A stretch of DNA of 62,650 nucleotides from an uncultured Eubacteriales bacterium (GTDB lineage: Bacteria; Bacillota; Clostridia; Oscillospirales; Oscillospiraceae), in the NCBI GenBank assembly GCA_900544975.1, contig UQXI01000013.1:1-62650 (forward strand), written 5' to 3'. The position numbers were made by a program, and so were the translations under genes. Under the pieces are notes generated by a model. The model was not told the origin of the DNA, did not search any database, and saw only the letters and a list, made by a program, of their open reading frames with translations. Position 1 is the stretch's first letter. Each line of letters begins with the position of its first letter. Of the stretch, positions 35,296 through 43,809 are shown piece by piece.

Positions 35296-36499
35296 GCTCC
35301 TGGCCCCCGCCGGAGATATGGAGCGGCTGACCATGGCGGTGCTGTACGGCGCCGATGCGGTGTACCTGGCGGGCACCAGCTTCGGGATGCGATCCTTCGC
35401 CGGGAATTTTACCCCGGAGGAGCTGCCCCGTGCGGTGGCTTTTGCCCATGCCCATGGCGTCCGGGTCCATGTGACGGTCAACACCATGCCCCGGGGGGAC
35501 GAGGCGCCTCTGCTGCCGGGCTATCTGGAGGAGCTGGATGCGGCGGGGGTGGATGCGCTGATTCTGGCGGATCTGGGCGCATTTATGTTGGCCGGGCAGT
35601 ATGCGCCCCACTGTGAGCGGCACATTTCTACCCAGCAGTCGATTGCCAACAGCGTTTGCGCCCGGGCCTGGTATGATCTGGGGGCCAGCCGGGTGGTTCT
35701 GGCCCGGGAGTTGAGCCTGGAGGAGATCCGCCGCATCCGGCAGGAGACTCCCAGGGAGCTGGAGCTGGAGACCTTTGGTCACGGGGCGATGTGCGTCTCC
35801 TATTCCGGGCGGTGTCTCCTGTCCAATTACATGACGGGCCGGGACTCCAACCGGGGGGCCTGCGCCCAGCCCTGCCGCTATCAATATGCCCTCATGGAGG
35901 AGAAGCGGCCGGGGGAGTACTTCCCTGTTTTTGAGGATGAGAAGGGAACGTACATCCTGAATTCCAGGGATATGTGTATGATCGACCACTTGCCGGAGCT
36001 GATGGAGGCAGGGGTGGACTGCATCAAGCTGGAGGGGCGGGCCAAGTCCGCCTACTACGCCGCCATTGTCACAGGCGCTTACCGGCACGGGATCGATGCG
36101 GCTGCCCATGGCCAGCCCCTGGACCCGGTGTGGCGGGATGAGGTGGAGCATGTGTCCCACCGGATTTATTCTACCGGCTTTTACTTCGGCTTCCCTGGGC
36201 AGTATACGGAGAGCTCCCGGTACATTCGCCAGTGGCAGGTCTGTGCCATCGTGCTGGACTGCGACCGCAACGGCATGGCCACCATGAGCCTGCGGAATAA
36301 GTTTGCCGCGGGAGATGCTCTGGAGCTGGTAGGGCCCCATACTCGCCCGTTCTCCTTCCAGGCGCCGGTGATGCAAAGTGAGCAGGGGGAGGACCTGCGG
36401 GAGCCCAGAGTCCCACAGATGGTTTTCCGCATGCAGCTTCCCCAGCCGGTTCCGCCCTATTCTCTGCTGCGCAAAGCGGTGGAGCTGTCAGCACAATAA
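35258..36499 (+). CDS. U32-family peptidase / prephenate-independent RNA-modification type
   Basis: Protein of 413 residues with the U32 TIM-barrel start LELLAPAGDMERLTMAVLYGADAVYL and the Fe-S/zinc-type Cys cluster near GHGAMCVSYSGRCLLSNYMTGRDSNRGACAQPCRY, followed by IKLEGRAKSAYYAA. This layout is shared with RlhA/TrhP-type proteins, which take part in RNA hydroxylation, and with collagenase-like U32 peptidases; which applies is not resolved. The ATG at 35258 (GGAG ten bases before) or 35273 may be used; both lie inside mltG. A terminator follows directly. Confidence 0.88.
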   Translation: MEETTMTRPRSLELLAPAGDMERLTMAVLYGADAVYLAGTSFGMRSFAGNFTPEELPRAVAFAHAHGVRVHVTVNTMPRGDEAPLLPGYLEELDAAGVDALILADLGAFMLAGQYAPHCERHISTQQSIANSVCARAWYDLGASRVVLARELSLEEIRRIRQETPRELELETFGHGAMCVSYSGRCLLSNYMTGRDSNRGACAQPCRYQYALMEEKRPGEYFPVFEDEKGTYILNSRDMCMIDHLPELMEAGVDCIKLEGRAKSAYYAAIVTGAYRHGIDAAAHGQPLDPVWRDEVEHVSHRIYSTGFYFGFPGQYTESSRYIRQWQVCAIVLDCDRNGMATMSLRNKFAAGDALELVGPHTRPFSFQAPVMQSEQGEDLREPRVPQMVFRMQLPQPVPPYSLLRKAVELSAQ

Positions 36500-36503
36500 C
36501 ATC

Positions 36504-36548
36504 GAGCGGCATTCTTCCCTGAGATTTCGGGGGGAGAATGCCGCTCGT
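36504..36548. terminator. Terminator between U32 peptidase and rhomboid-like gene
   Basis: GAGCGGCATTCTTCCC pairs with GGGGAGAATGCCGCTC across an 11-base loop, a 16-bp stem between convergent genes, with GTTCTATCTGTATTT following on the plus strand. Confidence 0.75.
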
Positions 36549-36559
36549 TCTATCTGTAT

Positions 36560-37432
36560 TTATTGAATGTGACTGTGGTTGTTAATGTGGTCTGCACAGT
36601 AGCAGTAATAGCCCTTGCACTTGGAACAGTAGCGGAATTCCAGCTCCGGATTGGTGACATCGGTGCGGCCGCAGACGGTGCATTTGTGGGTATAAGGGGC
36701 CTCCGGCTGGGCGGTGGAGGCGGCGTAAGAGCCGGAGCCAGGGAAGGGGACCTGTTTTCCGGTTTTCTTAGATGCCATTTTCCGCTTCACCCGGTTGGCA
36801 TTCACCTGCCAGGATATGGGGAGAATGTTCAGGAAGTCTTTGCCAAAGTACAGGAAATAGTTGGCCAGTGCAAACAGCGGCAGCAGATTCAGAGGGAATA
36901 CAGAGAAGCGCAGCAGCTGCACCAGGTAAAGGGCCAGGTTGAAAATGCCCAGCCAACGGGCCTTGATGGGAATGATGAAAAAGATCAGGAAGGTGGTCTC
37001 CGGATACAGGGTGGCGAAGGCCAGGAACAGGGACAGGTGCAGGGAACTGGCAGAGACGGGAAAATCCAGCAGGAATCCGGCAATGTCCATGAAAAGAATG
37101 CCGGTGAGGTAGTACAGGTTAAACCGGAGTCGACCCCAGGCGTTTTCCAAGGCCTTTCCCAGCTGGACGTAGAAAATGACGGCGACAATTGCCCAGAGAT
37201 AATCATAGGACTGAAGACTCAGGGCGGCAAAGCTGACAAGCCGCCAAACCTGGCCGTGAAGAATGGCATTCCGGTCAAAACAGAGCAGCCGGTATAAGGT
37301 GTTGCTGGGGTCGATCATGGCAAAGATGTAGGTGACGATATTGATGCCGATGATCCAAAGCATCAGGTTGGGGATGCCCTTTTTTTGGTTGCGATAACAG
37401 AAGCGTTCAAATTTGCTGCGCAATTTTTTCAA
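36560..37432 (-). CDS. Rhomboid-fold membrane protein with C-terminal zinc ribbon, probably non-proteolytic
   Basis: Protein of 290 residues. Residues 22-205 contain six hydrophobic helices spaced as in rhomboids, with the HGQVWRLVSFAAL loop (rhomboids: GxxWR) and GKALENAWGRLRFNLYYL. The catalytic GxSx motif expected next is replaced by SASSLHLSLFLAFA, and no suitable second His is evident, so it looks like a pseudo-rhomboid. The C-terminus has CTVCGRTD...FRYCSKCKGYYCYCADHINNH, a Cys/His zinc site, in the cytosol. It starts with TTG at 37432 behind GGAGTGAGG. Substrate or partner unknown; derlin-like roles are known for inactive rhomboids elsewhere. Confidence 0.8.
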   Translation of the reverse strand: MKKLRSKFERFCYRNQKKGIPNLMLWIIGINIVTYIFAMIDPSNTLYRLLCFDRNAILHGQVWRLVSFAALSLQSYDYLWAIVAVIFYVQLGKALENAWGRLRFNLYYLTGILFMDIAGFLLDFPVSASSLHLSLFLAFATLYPETTFLIFFIIPIKARWLGIFNLALYLVQLLRFSVFPLNLLPLFALANYFLYFGKDFLNILPISWQVNANRVKRKMASKKTGKQVPFPGSGSYAASTAQPEAPYTHKCTVCGRTDVTNPELEFRYCSKCKGYYCYCADHINNHSHIQ

Positions 37433-37593
37433 CGGTCCTCACTCCTTTGTAATTCGTAGACTATTTTACCGGGTCCGGTGAGAAAAGTCCATAGTTTTTC
37501 TGTGAATTTTCCAGTAACATCCTAACCAAACCGGCAGGGTTTCAGACAGGCTACGGGATCCGCCGGTTTCTCTGAAAAAAACTGAAAATTCTC

Positions 37594-37621
37594 TTGACAT
37601 TTGCGGCTACAGGCATATAAT
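37594..37621 (+). promoter_or_regulatory. Sigma-A promoter of metK
   Basis: Perfect TTGACA (37594-37599), 16-base spacer, perfect TATAAT (37616-37621). The transcript would start about 15 bases before the riboswitch. Confidence 0.85.
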
Positions 37622-37643
37622 GATGGAGGAAATTGAATATGCC

Positions 37644-37777
37644 TTATCAAGAGTGGCGGAGGGAACGGCCCGATGAAGCCCGGCAACCTGTTGATTCAAG
37701 GTGCCAAATCCGGCGTCAGACGAAAGATGAGGGTTCGTATCACAACACGTTCCGAATCTTCGGAACGTCTTTTTTTG
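37644..37777 (+). promoter_or_regulatory. SAM-I riboswitch (S-box) with terminator
   Basis: The aptamer starts with CTTATCAAGAGTGGCGGAGG, then CGATGAAGCCCGGCAACC and GGTGCCAAATCC, the S-box core, closing with GATGAGG near 37732. The expression platform ends in ACGTTCCGAATCTTCGGAACGT (37747-37768), a perfect hairpin followed by nine T. High SAM should favour termination and shut off metK. Confidence 0.95.
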
Positions 37778-37840
37778 CAAAAAACGTCCTGCACCCGGAG
37801 CTTTTGGAAGGAACGAGCGTGAAAAGAAAGGAATGGAACT

Positions 37841-38989
37841 ATGGAAAAAAGACTTTTTACTTCGGAGTGCGTCACCACCGGCCACCCGGACAAGGTGGCC
37901 GATCGGATTTCGGACAGCATTCTGGACGCCTGCCTGGCGCAGGATCCCAACTCCCGGGTGGCTTGTGAGACGCTGGTAACCACAGATTTCTGCTGCATCT
38001 CCGGGGAGATCACCACCAATGCTCTGGTGGACTACGAGGCCATTGCCCGTCAGGTGATCCGGGACATTGGCTATACCCGGCCGGATGAGGGCTTCTGTGC
38101 CGACACGGCGGAGATTCAGTGCCGGATTCACACCCAGTCGCCGGACATCGCCCTGGGGACCAACGATCAGGTGGGCGGCGCTGGCGATCAGGGGATGATG
38201 TTTGGTGGCGCCTGCAACCAGACCCCGGAGCTGATGCCTCTGGCCGGTGCGGTCGCGCGTGCCCTGACCAACCGCCTGACGCAAATGGTGGCGGAGAACC
38301 CCTACCTGCGGCCCGATGGGAAGGCCCAGGTGACGGTGGAGTTTGACGATGCAGGACGGCCGGTGGGCGTGGAGACTGTGGTGGTGTCCATTATGCATCG
38401 CCCGGATTTTTCCATTGAGAACCTGCGGCAATATGTGAAGGAGATGGTCATCGCTCCGGTGCTGGCTGCATATGGCTTTGACATCCGGGATGTGGGCCAC
38501 ATTTACATCAATCCTACAGGCAAGTTTGTGGTGGGCGGTCCTGCCGGTGATACGGGCCTCACAGGCCGGAAGATCATTGTGGACACCTATGGCGGCTATT
38601 TCTGCCATGGCGGCGGCGCGTTTTCCGGGAAGGATCCCACGAAGGTGGACCGGAGCGCCGCTTATATGGCCCGGTATATGGCCAAGAATGTGGTTGCCGC
38701 CGGGCTGGCAGAGCGGGTGCAGGTGGAGCTGGCCTATGCCATTGGCGTGGCTCAGCCGGTCTCCATTCTGGTGGACACTTACGGCACCGGGCGGATTGGC
38801 GATGACGCCCTCACAGAGCTTCTGCGCCGGACCTTTGACCTCACTCCTGCCGGGATCATCAAAATGCTGAATTTGCGCCGGCCCATGTTTGCAGAGACTG
38901 CCGCGCGGGGCCACTTCGGCATGGAAAAAGACCGGTCCTGGGAGAAGACAGATCGGGCCCAGGAGCTGCTCCGGTTGGCTGGAATTTAA
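37841..38989 (+). CDS. metK: S-adenosylmethionine synthetase
   Basis: Makes SAM from methionine and ATP. The 382-residue protein has the ATP/methionine motif TSECVTTGHPDKVADRISD (with G14-K18 GHPDK), GAGDQGMMFGGA (hexapeptide GAGDQG) and the P-loop-like GGGAFSGKDPTKVDRS. Length is normal. The ATG at 37841 follows AAAGGAAT. The gene stands alone behind a SAM-I riboswitch and is closed by a terminator, so it is feedback-controlled by its own product. Confidence 0.97.
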   Translation: MEKRLFTSECVTTGHPDKVADRISDSILDACLAQDPNSRVACETLVTTDFCCISGEITTNALVDYEAIARQVIRDIGYTRPDEGFCADTAEIQCRIHTQSPDIALGTNDQVGGAGDQGMMFGGACNQTPELMPLAGAVARALTNRLTQMVAENPYLRPDGKAQVTVEFDDAGRPVGVETVVVSIMHRPDFSIENLRQYVKEMVIAPVLAAYGFDIRDVGHIYINPTGKFVVGGPAGDTGLTGRKIIVDTYGGYFCHGGGAFSGKDPTKVDRSAAYMARYMAKNVVAAGLAERVQVELAYAIGVAQPVSILVDTYGTGRIGDDALTELLRRTFDLTPAGIIKMLNLRRPMFAETAARGHFGMEKDRSWEKTDRAQELLRLAGI

Positions 38990-39002
38990 ACTGTTATTGG
39001 AT

Positions 39003-39069
39003 ACCTGCCCGTTTCTGGTTGTGTGAAAGCGGATGAACACACAATCGGAAGCGGGCAGGTCTGCTTTTT
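39003..39069 (+). terminator. Terminator of metK
   Basis: ACCTGCCCG (39003-39011) pairs with CGGGCAGGT (39052-39060), with an inner GATTGTGTG-type stem, followed by CTGCTTTTTG. Confidence 0.75.
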
Positions 39070-39370
39070 GTGGTGTGTGTTTGTCAGGATCCGCGAGCGC
39101 GGGAAACCAATGGATTCAGCTGGGAACTTGGTTCTGTAAAGAAGAAGCGGGAGCTGCACCGACGTATATTCCTGCCCGTTTTGCATATGGTGTTCAGAGA
39201 ACCGTCCCAGATGCGCCAGAACTTTTGATGGACTTCTGTGGTAACTTAAGAAAAATTAAGAAGTTTTTTGCAGAACTTTGTAACAACTTGGATGCAATTT
39301 GCGTCTATGTTTATAAAGGAGAAAGTGCATCACTCTGTTCGGACAAGCTTGTGAAGGAGGCGAAGGTGAG
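39070..39370 (+). other. Intergenic region upstream of a small-protein gene, unexplained
   Basis: About 300 bases. The left half is GC-rich with short pairing segments (ATCCGCGAGCGCGGGAAACC); the right half is AT-rich with TTAAGAAAAATTAAG and likely carries the promoter for the 52-residue gene. No gene-like frame has a ribosome binding site. A structured leader RNA is possible but I cannot assign a class. Confidence 0.4.
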
Positions 39371-39529
39371 ATGGAAACCAGAGAGATTTATATGATGTGG
39401 ATCAACTGGGAGGACCAGATTGTGTCCTTCCACGAGGTGCCTGGCTTTGACCGCCTGCCCTTCGGGACGGAAGAGAACTGGCAGGCCAACATTCGGATCC
39501 TTCTGACAGAAGGATTCCGGTTTCAGTGA
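39371..39529 (+). CDS. Small conserved-looking protein, 52 residues
   Basis: Short open frame starting with METREIYMMWINWEDQIVSF and ending NIRILLTEGFRFQ. The ATG at 39371 is preceded by GGAGGCGAAGGTGAG, an excellent ribosome binding site. The stop overlaps the ribosome binding site region of the lipoprotein gene, so the two are linked. The composition (acidic, several aromatic residues, no TM helix) is protein-like and codon use fits neighbours. I know no function; it is a soluble mini-protein. Confidence 0.72.
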   Translation: METREIYMMWINWEDQIVSFHEVPGFDRLPFGTEENWQANIRILLTEGFRFQ

Positions 39530-39543
39530 AGGAGGCGGTTGCC

Positions 39544-39975
39544 TTGAAAGGGAAGTGGCGTGTGGTAGCGTTGCTGCTGCTGTGCGGTTTGCTCCAGGGC
39601 TGCGGGCTGCTGCCGCCGCCGGAAGGTCAGCCGGAAGGAAGCACGGGGGGAATGGTCCTCCAGGTTTCTGTGGAATCCATGCCCACTGGCGGGGCATGGG
39701 ATCGGGTGTATACGGAGCCCGTGAAGATTAAGCGGGTTCTGGAGTATATCCAGGCGTTGCATACGGTGCCGGAAGAAACGGGTGAGCAGGCGGAGGAAGA
39801 GGAAGCCACCTGTAAAATTACGCTGCACTACGCCAATGGTGCAAATAAGGTTTATTATATGGCAGGAGAGTCCTATATGCGGGAGGGCGACGCCAGCTGG
39901 ATGCGCCTAGAGGCCCACCCGGAGATCAGCCTGCGGGAAATTCTGCAGAATCATCAGAGTGATGCAGTTTCATAA
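39544..39975 (+). CDS. Small lipoprotein of unknown function
   Basis: A 143-residue secreted lipoprotein: TTG start at 39544 nine bases after AAGGAGG, a signal MKGKWRVVALLLLCGLLQGC with lipobox LLQGC, and then a domain of about 115 residues (VLQVSVESMPTGGAWDRVYTEPVKIKRVLEYI..., CKITLHYANGANKVYYM). It resembles small bacterial lipoproteins with a beta-sheet fold but no named family. It follows the 52-residue gene directly and a terminator follows. Confidence 0.78.
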   Translation: MKGKWRVVALLLLCGLLQGCGLLPPPEGQPEGSTGGMVLQVSVESMPTGGAWDRVYTEPVKIKRVLEYIQALHTVPEETGEQAEEEEATCKITLHYANGANKVYYMAGESYMREGDASWMRLEAHPEISLREILQNHQSDAVS

Positions 39976-39989
39976 CGAAAGTCCAAAGC

Positions 39990-40029
39990 CAACTGGCCAG
40001 CCCGGAAATGGGACTGGCCAGTTGTTTAT
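39990..40029. terminator. Bidirectional terminator between lipoprotein and ABC genes
   Basis: CAACTGGCCAG.. and CTGGCCAGTTG form an 11-bp stem with inner CCC/GGG, followed on the plus strand by TTTATTT; it also lies at the end of the minus-strand ABC gene. Confidence 0.75.
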
Positions 40030-41870
40030 TTGACGTAATATTGGGCCTGGGCATTCCACAGGGAGGCGTAGAGGCCATTTGCATGGAGCAGTGTTTCGTG
40101 ACTGCCCCGCTCCGCGATGGTACCGTCCTGGAAGACCAGGATGTCCTGGCAGAACCGGCAGCTGCTCATACGGTGGGAGATGTAGATGCTGGTTTTGTCC
40201 CGGACCAGTTCGTCGAAACGGGAGTAGATTTCATACTCGCTGAATGGGTCCAGGGCGGCGGTGGGTTCGTCCAGGATGACGAAGGGCGCATCCTTATACA
40301 GGGCCCGTGCAATGGCGACTTTCTGCATCTCACCGCCGCTCAGGTTTTCTCCGGCTTCTTCCAGCGGTGTGACCGGCGTCTCCAGCCCCTGGTGCATGTC
40401 CCGGATTCGGTCCGCTACACCGGCCAGCTCCAGGCATTGCCACACCCGCTCCGGATCCGGATCCAGGCAGGCGCCCACGTTTTGGCCCACCGGGAAGGGG
40501 AAGAGCTGGAAATCCTGAAAAACGACGCTGAACAGGCTCTGGTATTGCTGGTAGTCGTATTTCCGAATGTCTACGCCATTGAGGGTGATGTATCCTTCTG
40601 TGGGGTCATAAAGACGGCACAGAAGCTTGATGAAGGTGGTTTTGCCAGCGCCATTGAGACCGACCACAGCCATTTTGTGCTTCAGAGACAGCTTGCAGGA
40701 CAGATGCTTCAAGACCGGGGTGCTGCTTCCGGGGTAGGTGAAGGAGACGTCGTGGAAGGCAATTTCGTATACGTGGTCCTGGCGTTTTTCTGTGGGAATG
40801 GTGCCGGTGTGACTGCTGGTTTGGTCCAGGAAACTCAGAAAGTCTTTCAGGTAGGACACCTGGCGGCGGAGCTGGCGGTTCTGCCGGAGGATGCTCATAA
40901 TGTTGCCCTGGAACGTAGCCAGTGCGCCGGCATATTGGGCAAAGGAACCGATGGAGATGGCCCCCACCAAGACCTTGAGCAGGACCAAAATATAGGCGTA
41001 GATGGAGGTAAGACCAGACAGGGCGGTGGAAATGATGGACAGGTTCAGCTCGGACCGGCACATGTTCACATATACCGGACGAGCAATGCGGAGGAAACCC
41101 TGATAATTTTCCATCAGCATATCTTTCATGTGGTATAGGCGAATGACCTTCCCGGCGTCTATGCTGCAAAATACTTTGGAGGACAGATAGCTAATTCCGT
41201 TTTCTGCTTGGGCATGCTCGGAATCAGCGGCTTGGTCATTGGTCTGGTGCTGCCGGGTGAAGCGGCTTGCCAGAAAACAGGAGCCGCCGACGATCAGAAC
41301 CAGGCTGCCAAGGCCTACAACCGGGCTGCACAGTGTCCCGAGGACACCTTGCGCCGTTCCCCGGGCAAAGCAGAGGTAGATCACCATGCAAAGGCCGGTT
41401 CCGGCAGAGAGGAAGGCTTGTACGATTTCCTGGAATCGGGAGACCAGAGTTCCAAGATTTCCGGTGTAATTACACAACTGCTCCGCCTGCTTGACCGGAC
41501 CGATCACCTGGGGATCGCTGAGGCTGGCGTAATCCAGCTCCATGGCTTTTTCCCGCAGAAGCCGGGGCATGCTGGTGAGGAGGAGACCGGCTGATTGCTT
41601 CCAACGGGAGGCCAGATAATCTTTGACGCTGCCCAGAATCAGGTTCGACCCCAGCAGCCAACCGGTTGCCAGAAGGGCCTCCCGATAGGCGCCGGATGTC
41701 AGGTTGTTGATGAGCTGCGCCGTAAAAAACAGACTGATGTAGGGGATCCAGGCCCCCAGCATGGCGTGCAGAAGCCGCTGAGGCAGGATCGAGGCGTTCA
41801 TGCGACGGACGAGACCGAGAAGACGAAACGCTGCCCGATAGTCCTGACGAAGTGAGGTTTTTTCAGTCAT
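40026..41870 (-). CDS. ABC half-transporter (ATPase fused to membrane domain), second of pair
   Basis: Exporter-type half-transporter of 614 residues: six TM helices in the first 340 residues, then the ATPase with Walker A GLNGAGKTT (about 401-409), Q-loop FQDFQLF, signature NLSGGEMQKVAIA and Walker B FVILDEPTAALD with the switch His in YISHRMSS. All catalytic motifs are complete. The ATG at 41870 overlaps the end of the preceding ABC gene by eight bases, so both probably form a heterodimer. It ends the operon of response regulator, histidine kinase and two ABC genes. Substrate unknown; such pairs export peptides, lipids or drugs. Confidence 0.92.
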   Translation of the reverse strand: MTEKTSLRQDYRAAFRLLGLVRRMNASILPQRLLHAMLGAWIPYISLFFTAQLINNLTSGAYREALLATGWLLGSNLILGSVKDYLASRWKQSAGLLLTSMPRLLREKAMELDYASLSDPQVIGPVKQAEQLCNYTGNLGTLVSRFQEIVQAFLSAGTGLCMVIYLCFARGTAQGVLGTLCSPVVGLGSLVLIVGGSCFLASRFTRQHQTNDQAADSEHAQAENGISYLSSKVFCSIDAGKVIRLYHMKDMLMENYQGFLRIARPVYVNMCRSELNLSIISTALSGLTSIYAYILVLLKVLVGAISIGSFAQYAGALATFQGNIMSILRQNRQLRRQVSYLKDFLSFLDQTSSHTGTIPTEKRQDHVYEIAFHDVSFTYPGSSTPVLKHLSCKLSLKHKMAVVGLNGAGKTTFIKLLCRLYDPTEGYITLNGVDIRKYDYQQYQSLFSVVFQDFQLFPFPVGQNVGACLDPDPERVWQCLELAGVADRIRDMHQGLETPVTPLEEAGENLSGGEMQKVAIARALYKDAPFVILDEPTAALDPFSEYEIYSRFDELVRDKTSIYISHRMSSCRFCQDILVFQDGTIAERGSHETLLHANGLYASLWNAQAQYYVK

Positions 41871-43707
41871 GAGAGGATTCCCCCTTTTGGTAGTAGTGGG
41901 ACTGCACCTCAAACATACGGGCGTACCCGCCGCCCTGGGCTAGGAGAGAGTCGTGAGTTCCGGTTTCGGTGATGGCTCCATCCTCCAGGAAGATGACCCG
42001 GTCGCAGAAGCGGGTGGAGCTGAGGCGATGAGAGATGAAGACGCTGGTTTTTCCCTGGGTGAGGCGGTTGTACTGGCTGTACATCTCCCCCTCGGCCAGG
42101 GGATCCAGGGCGGCGGTGGGTTCGTCCAGGATGACCATGGGAGCGTCCTTATACAGGGCTCTGGCCAACATCAGCTTTTGCATCTGGCCGCCGGACAGCT
42201 CCACCCCCTCTGGATCCAGGGTGCGCAGCAGGGTGGTGTCGGCCCCCTTGGGCAAGTTGGCCACCGTGGGTTCCAGGCCTGCCAGCTTCAGGCTTTGGGT
42301 CAGGCGGTCTTGCCGGATTTCCGCCTGGGGTTGACAGGCTACGTTGGACGACAGGGGGAAGGCGAAGGCGAACACGTCCTGAAACACCACGGAGAATTCC
42401 CGGAAGTAGGCGTTCGGGTCCATGGTGGAGATATCCACACCGTCCAGAAGAATGCGGCCTTGGGTGGGGTGGTACAGGCCGCACAGGAGCTTCACCAGGG
42501 TGGATTTTCCGGCGCCGTTGGCTCCCACCAGGGCCAGCTTTTCTCCGGGTTTTAGGGTCAGACTGATATCTTTCAGGGCGTAATCTTGAGACTCTGGATA
42601 CTGGAAGGAGACATGCTCCAGCTGGAGGGTATGGACGGTTCCGGGATTGGGGATGGGAGTGTTTGCGGTGCTGCCGGCTTTGGATTTTCTAGGCAGCTCA
42701 TCCATATAGAGCCGATAATGACTGAGGAGATCTCCATTGCTTTGCAGTTCCAAGAGCTGCTCGGTGAAGCCGGACAGCCAACTGCTGATGCCGGAGGCGA
42801 CGCCCGTAAAGAGAATAAAATCCGCCACTGGCATGACGCCCAGGACCATTTGGTGCAGCAGATAGCCATAGACCAGCCCGTCGCGCACCAAAACCAGCAG
42901 CTGTTGGCCCAGGAAAGCGGCAAACAGCTTCTGAGCGTATTTGTGACTTCTGGCTGCACGCAATCCTCGAATGCCGTCTATTGTGCCCAGGAGCCAGGTT
43001 TTCATCTGGTACAGATGGATATCCTTGGCATATTTGCCGTCCAGAATTTGTTTTTCCAACCGGCTCCGCTGGTCATCCAGTGGAATCACGTCCGCAACAT
43101 AAGCGGTGCTGGCCTTTCGTTTCCAACCATTGAGCAGGGCGATACCTACGGTGGAGGTCAAAAGCACCAGGAGGATCCCGATGTTCAGCTGGGCAGAGAT
43201 CAGCAAATAGACAAGAAAGCCGCAGAGCTGATACATGGCCGTCCCGGCGGCAATCAAGAAGGCTTCAATGCCGTAGTCGTTGCCCCACAGGATCGTCCGT
43301 TCCGCCATAGCCATACCGGCTTGCCCGGCGGGACTCTCTGCCAGCTGGTAATCCCGGGTGACGTTGCGGACTAAGTACTCTGGGAGCAGGTCCAGGCGAA
43401 AGAGGAAGGGAATGTGCTCCACCCGGTTTTGACAGTAGGTTTTGCCCAGCTGGAACAGGGAGAGGGCAAGGGCCTGGCAGGATATGGTGAGGACCATTTC
43501 TTGCCAGGCCGCTCCCGACTGGTACAGCCGAATGACCGTACTGGGCAGAATGATAGCCAGCAGGGGAGCCGCCACCTGGCAGATGACGGAGAAAAACAAC
43601 AGGAAGAAATAAGACGGTCCCTCCAACTGCAGCAGCTTCCGCCAGGCGTATGGAAGGTTGCGCAGAACGGAGATTTTCGGTGGTTTGGGCGCATGGGTGG
43701 AATCCAT
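41863..43707 (-). CDS. ABC half-transporter (ATPase fused to membrane domain), first of pair
   Basis: Also 614 residues with an exporter fold: six TM helices (1-340), Walker A GANGAGKST (about 391-399), signature ELSGGQMQKLMLA, Walker B MVILDEPTAALD and switch His in FISHRLSS. Both members of the pair keep their catalytic Glu, so neither site looks degenerate. The ATG at 43707 has AAGGAGTTG before it; the longer frame lacks a site. It is preceded by the histidine kinase gene, about 100 bases upstream. Confidence 0.92.
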   Translation of the reverse strand: MDSTHAPKPPKISVLRNLPYAWRKLLQLEGPSYFFLLFFSVICQVAAPLLAIILPSTVIRLYQSGAAWQEMVLTISCQALALSLFQLGKTYCQNRVEHIPFLFRLDLLPEYLVRNVTRDYQLAESPAGQAGMAMAERTILWGNDYGIEAFLIAAGTAMYQLCGFLVYLLISAQLNIGILLVLLTSTVGIALLNGWKRKASTAYVADVIPLDDQRSRLEKQILDGKYAKDIHLYQMKTWLLGTIDGIRGLRAARSHKYAQKLFAAFLGQQLLVLVRDGLVYGYLLHQMVLGVMPVADFILFTGVASGISSWLSGFTEQLLELQSNGDLLSHYRLYMDELPRKSKAGSTANTPIPNPGTVHTLQLEHVSFQYPESQDYALKDISLTLKPGEKLALVGANGAGKSTLVKLLCGLYHPTQGRILLDGVDISTMDPNAYFREFSVVFQDVFAFAFPLSSNVACQPQAEIRQDRLTQSLKLAGLEPTVANLPKGADTTLLRTLDPEGVELSGGQMQKLMLARALYKDAPMVILDEPTAALDPLAEGEMYSQYNRLTQGKTSVFISHRLSSTRFCDRVIFLEDGAITETGTHDSLLAQGGGYARMFEVQSHYYQKGESSHD

Positions 43708-43809
43708 GGGATCAACTCCTTGTCTGAGATGGCTCCATTCTATCAGAAAGCGCCCCGGCTGGGTTGGTTTTTGCACCAAATGTCAGCAGGGGCGCACGAA
43801 ATGCATGTT

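Noticed and set aside
39080..39230. Possible c-di-AMP (ydaO-type) riboswitch
   Set aside because: The segment ATCCGCGAGCGCGGGAAACC faintly recalls the class, but the conserved GGGUGAAUC-type core and the closing pseudoknot partner are missing, so I do not call it.
39033..39395. Frame of 120 codons between metK and the 52-residue gene
   Set aside because: It starts inside the metK terminator, has no ribosome binding site, and overlaps the better-supported small gene in another frame.
41863..43707. Degenerate nucleotide site in one ABC half-transporter
   Set aside because: Both proteins keep Walker A, signature, catalytic Glu and switch His, so neither is degenerate.
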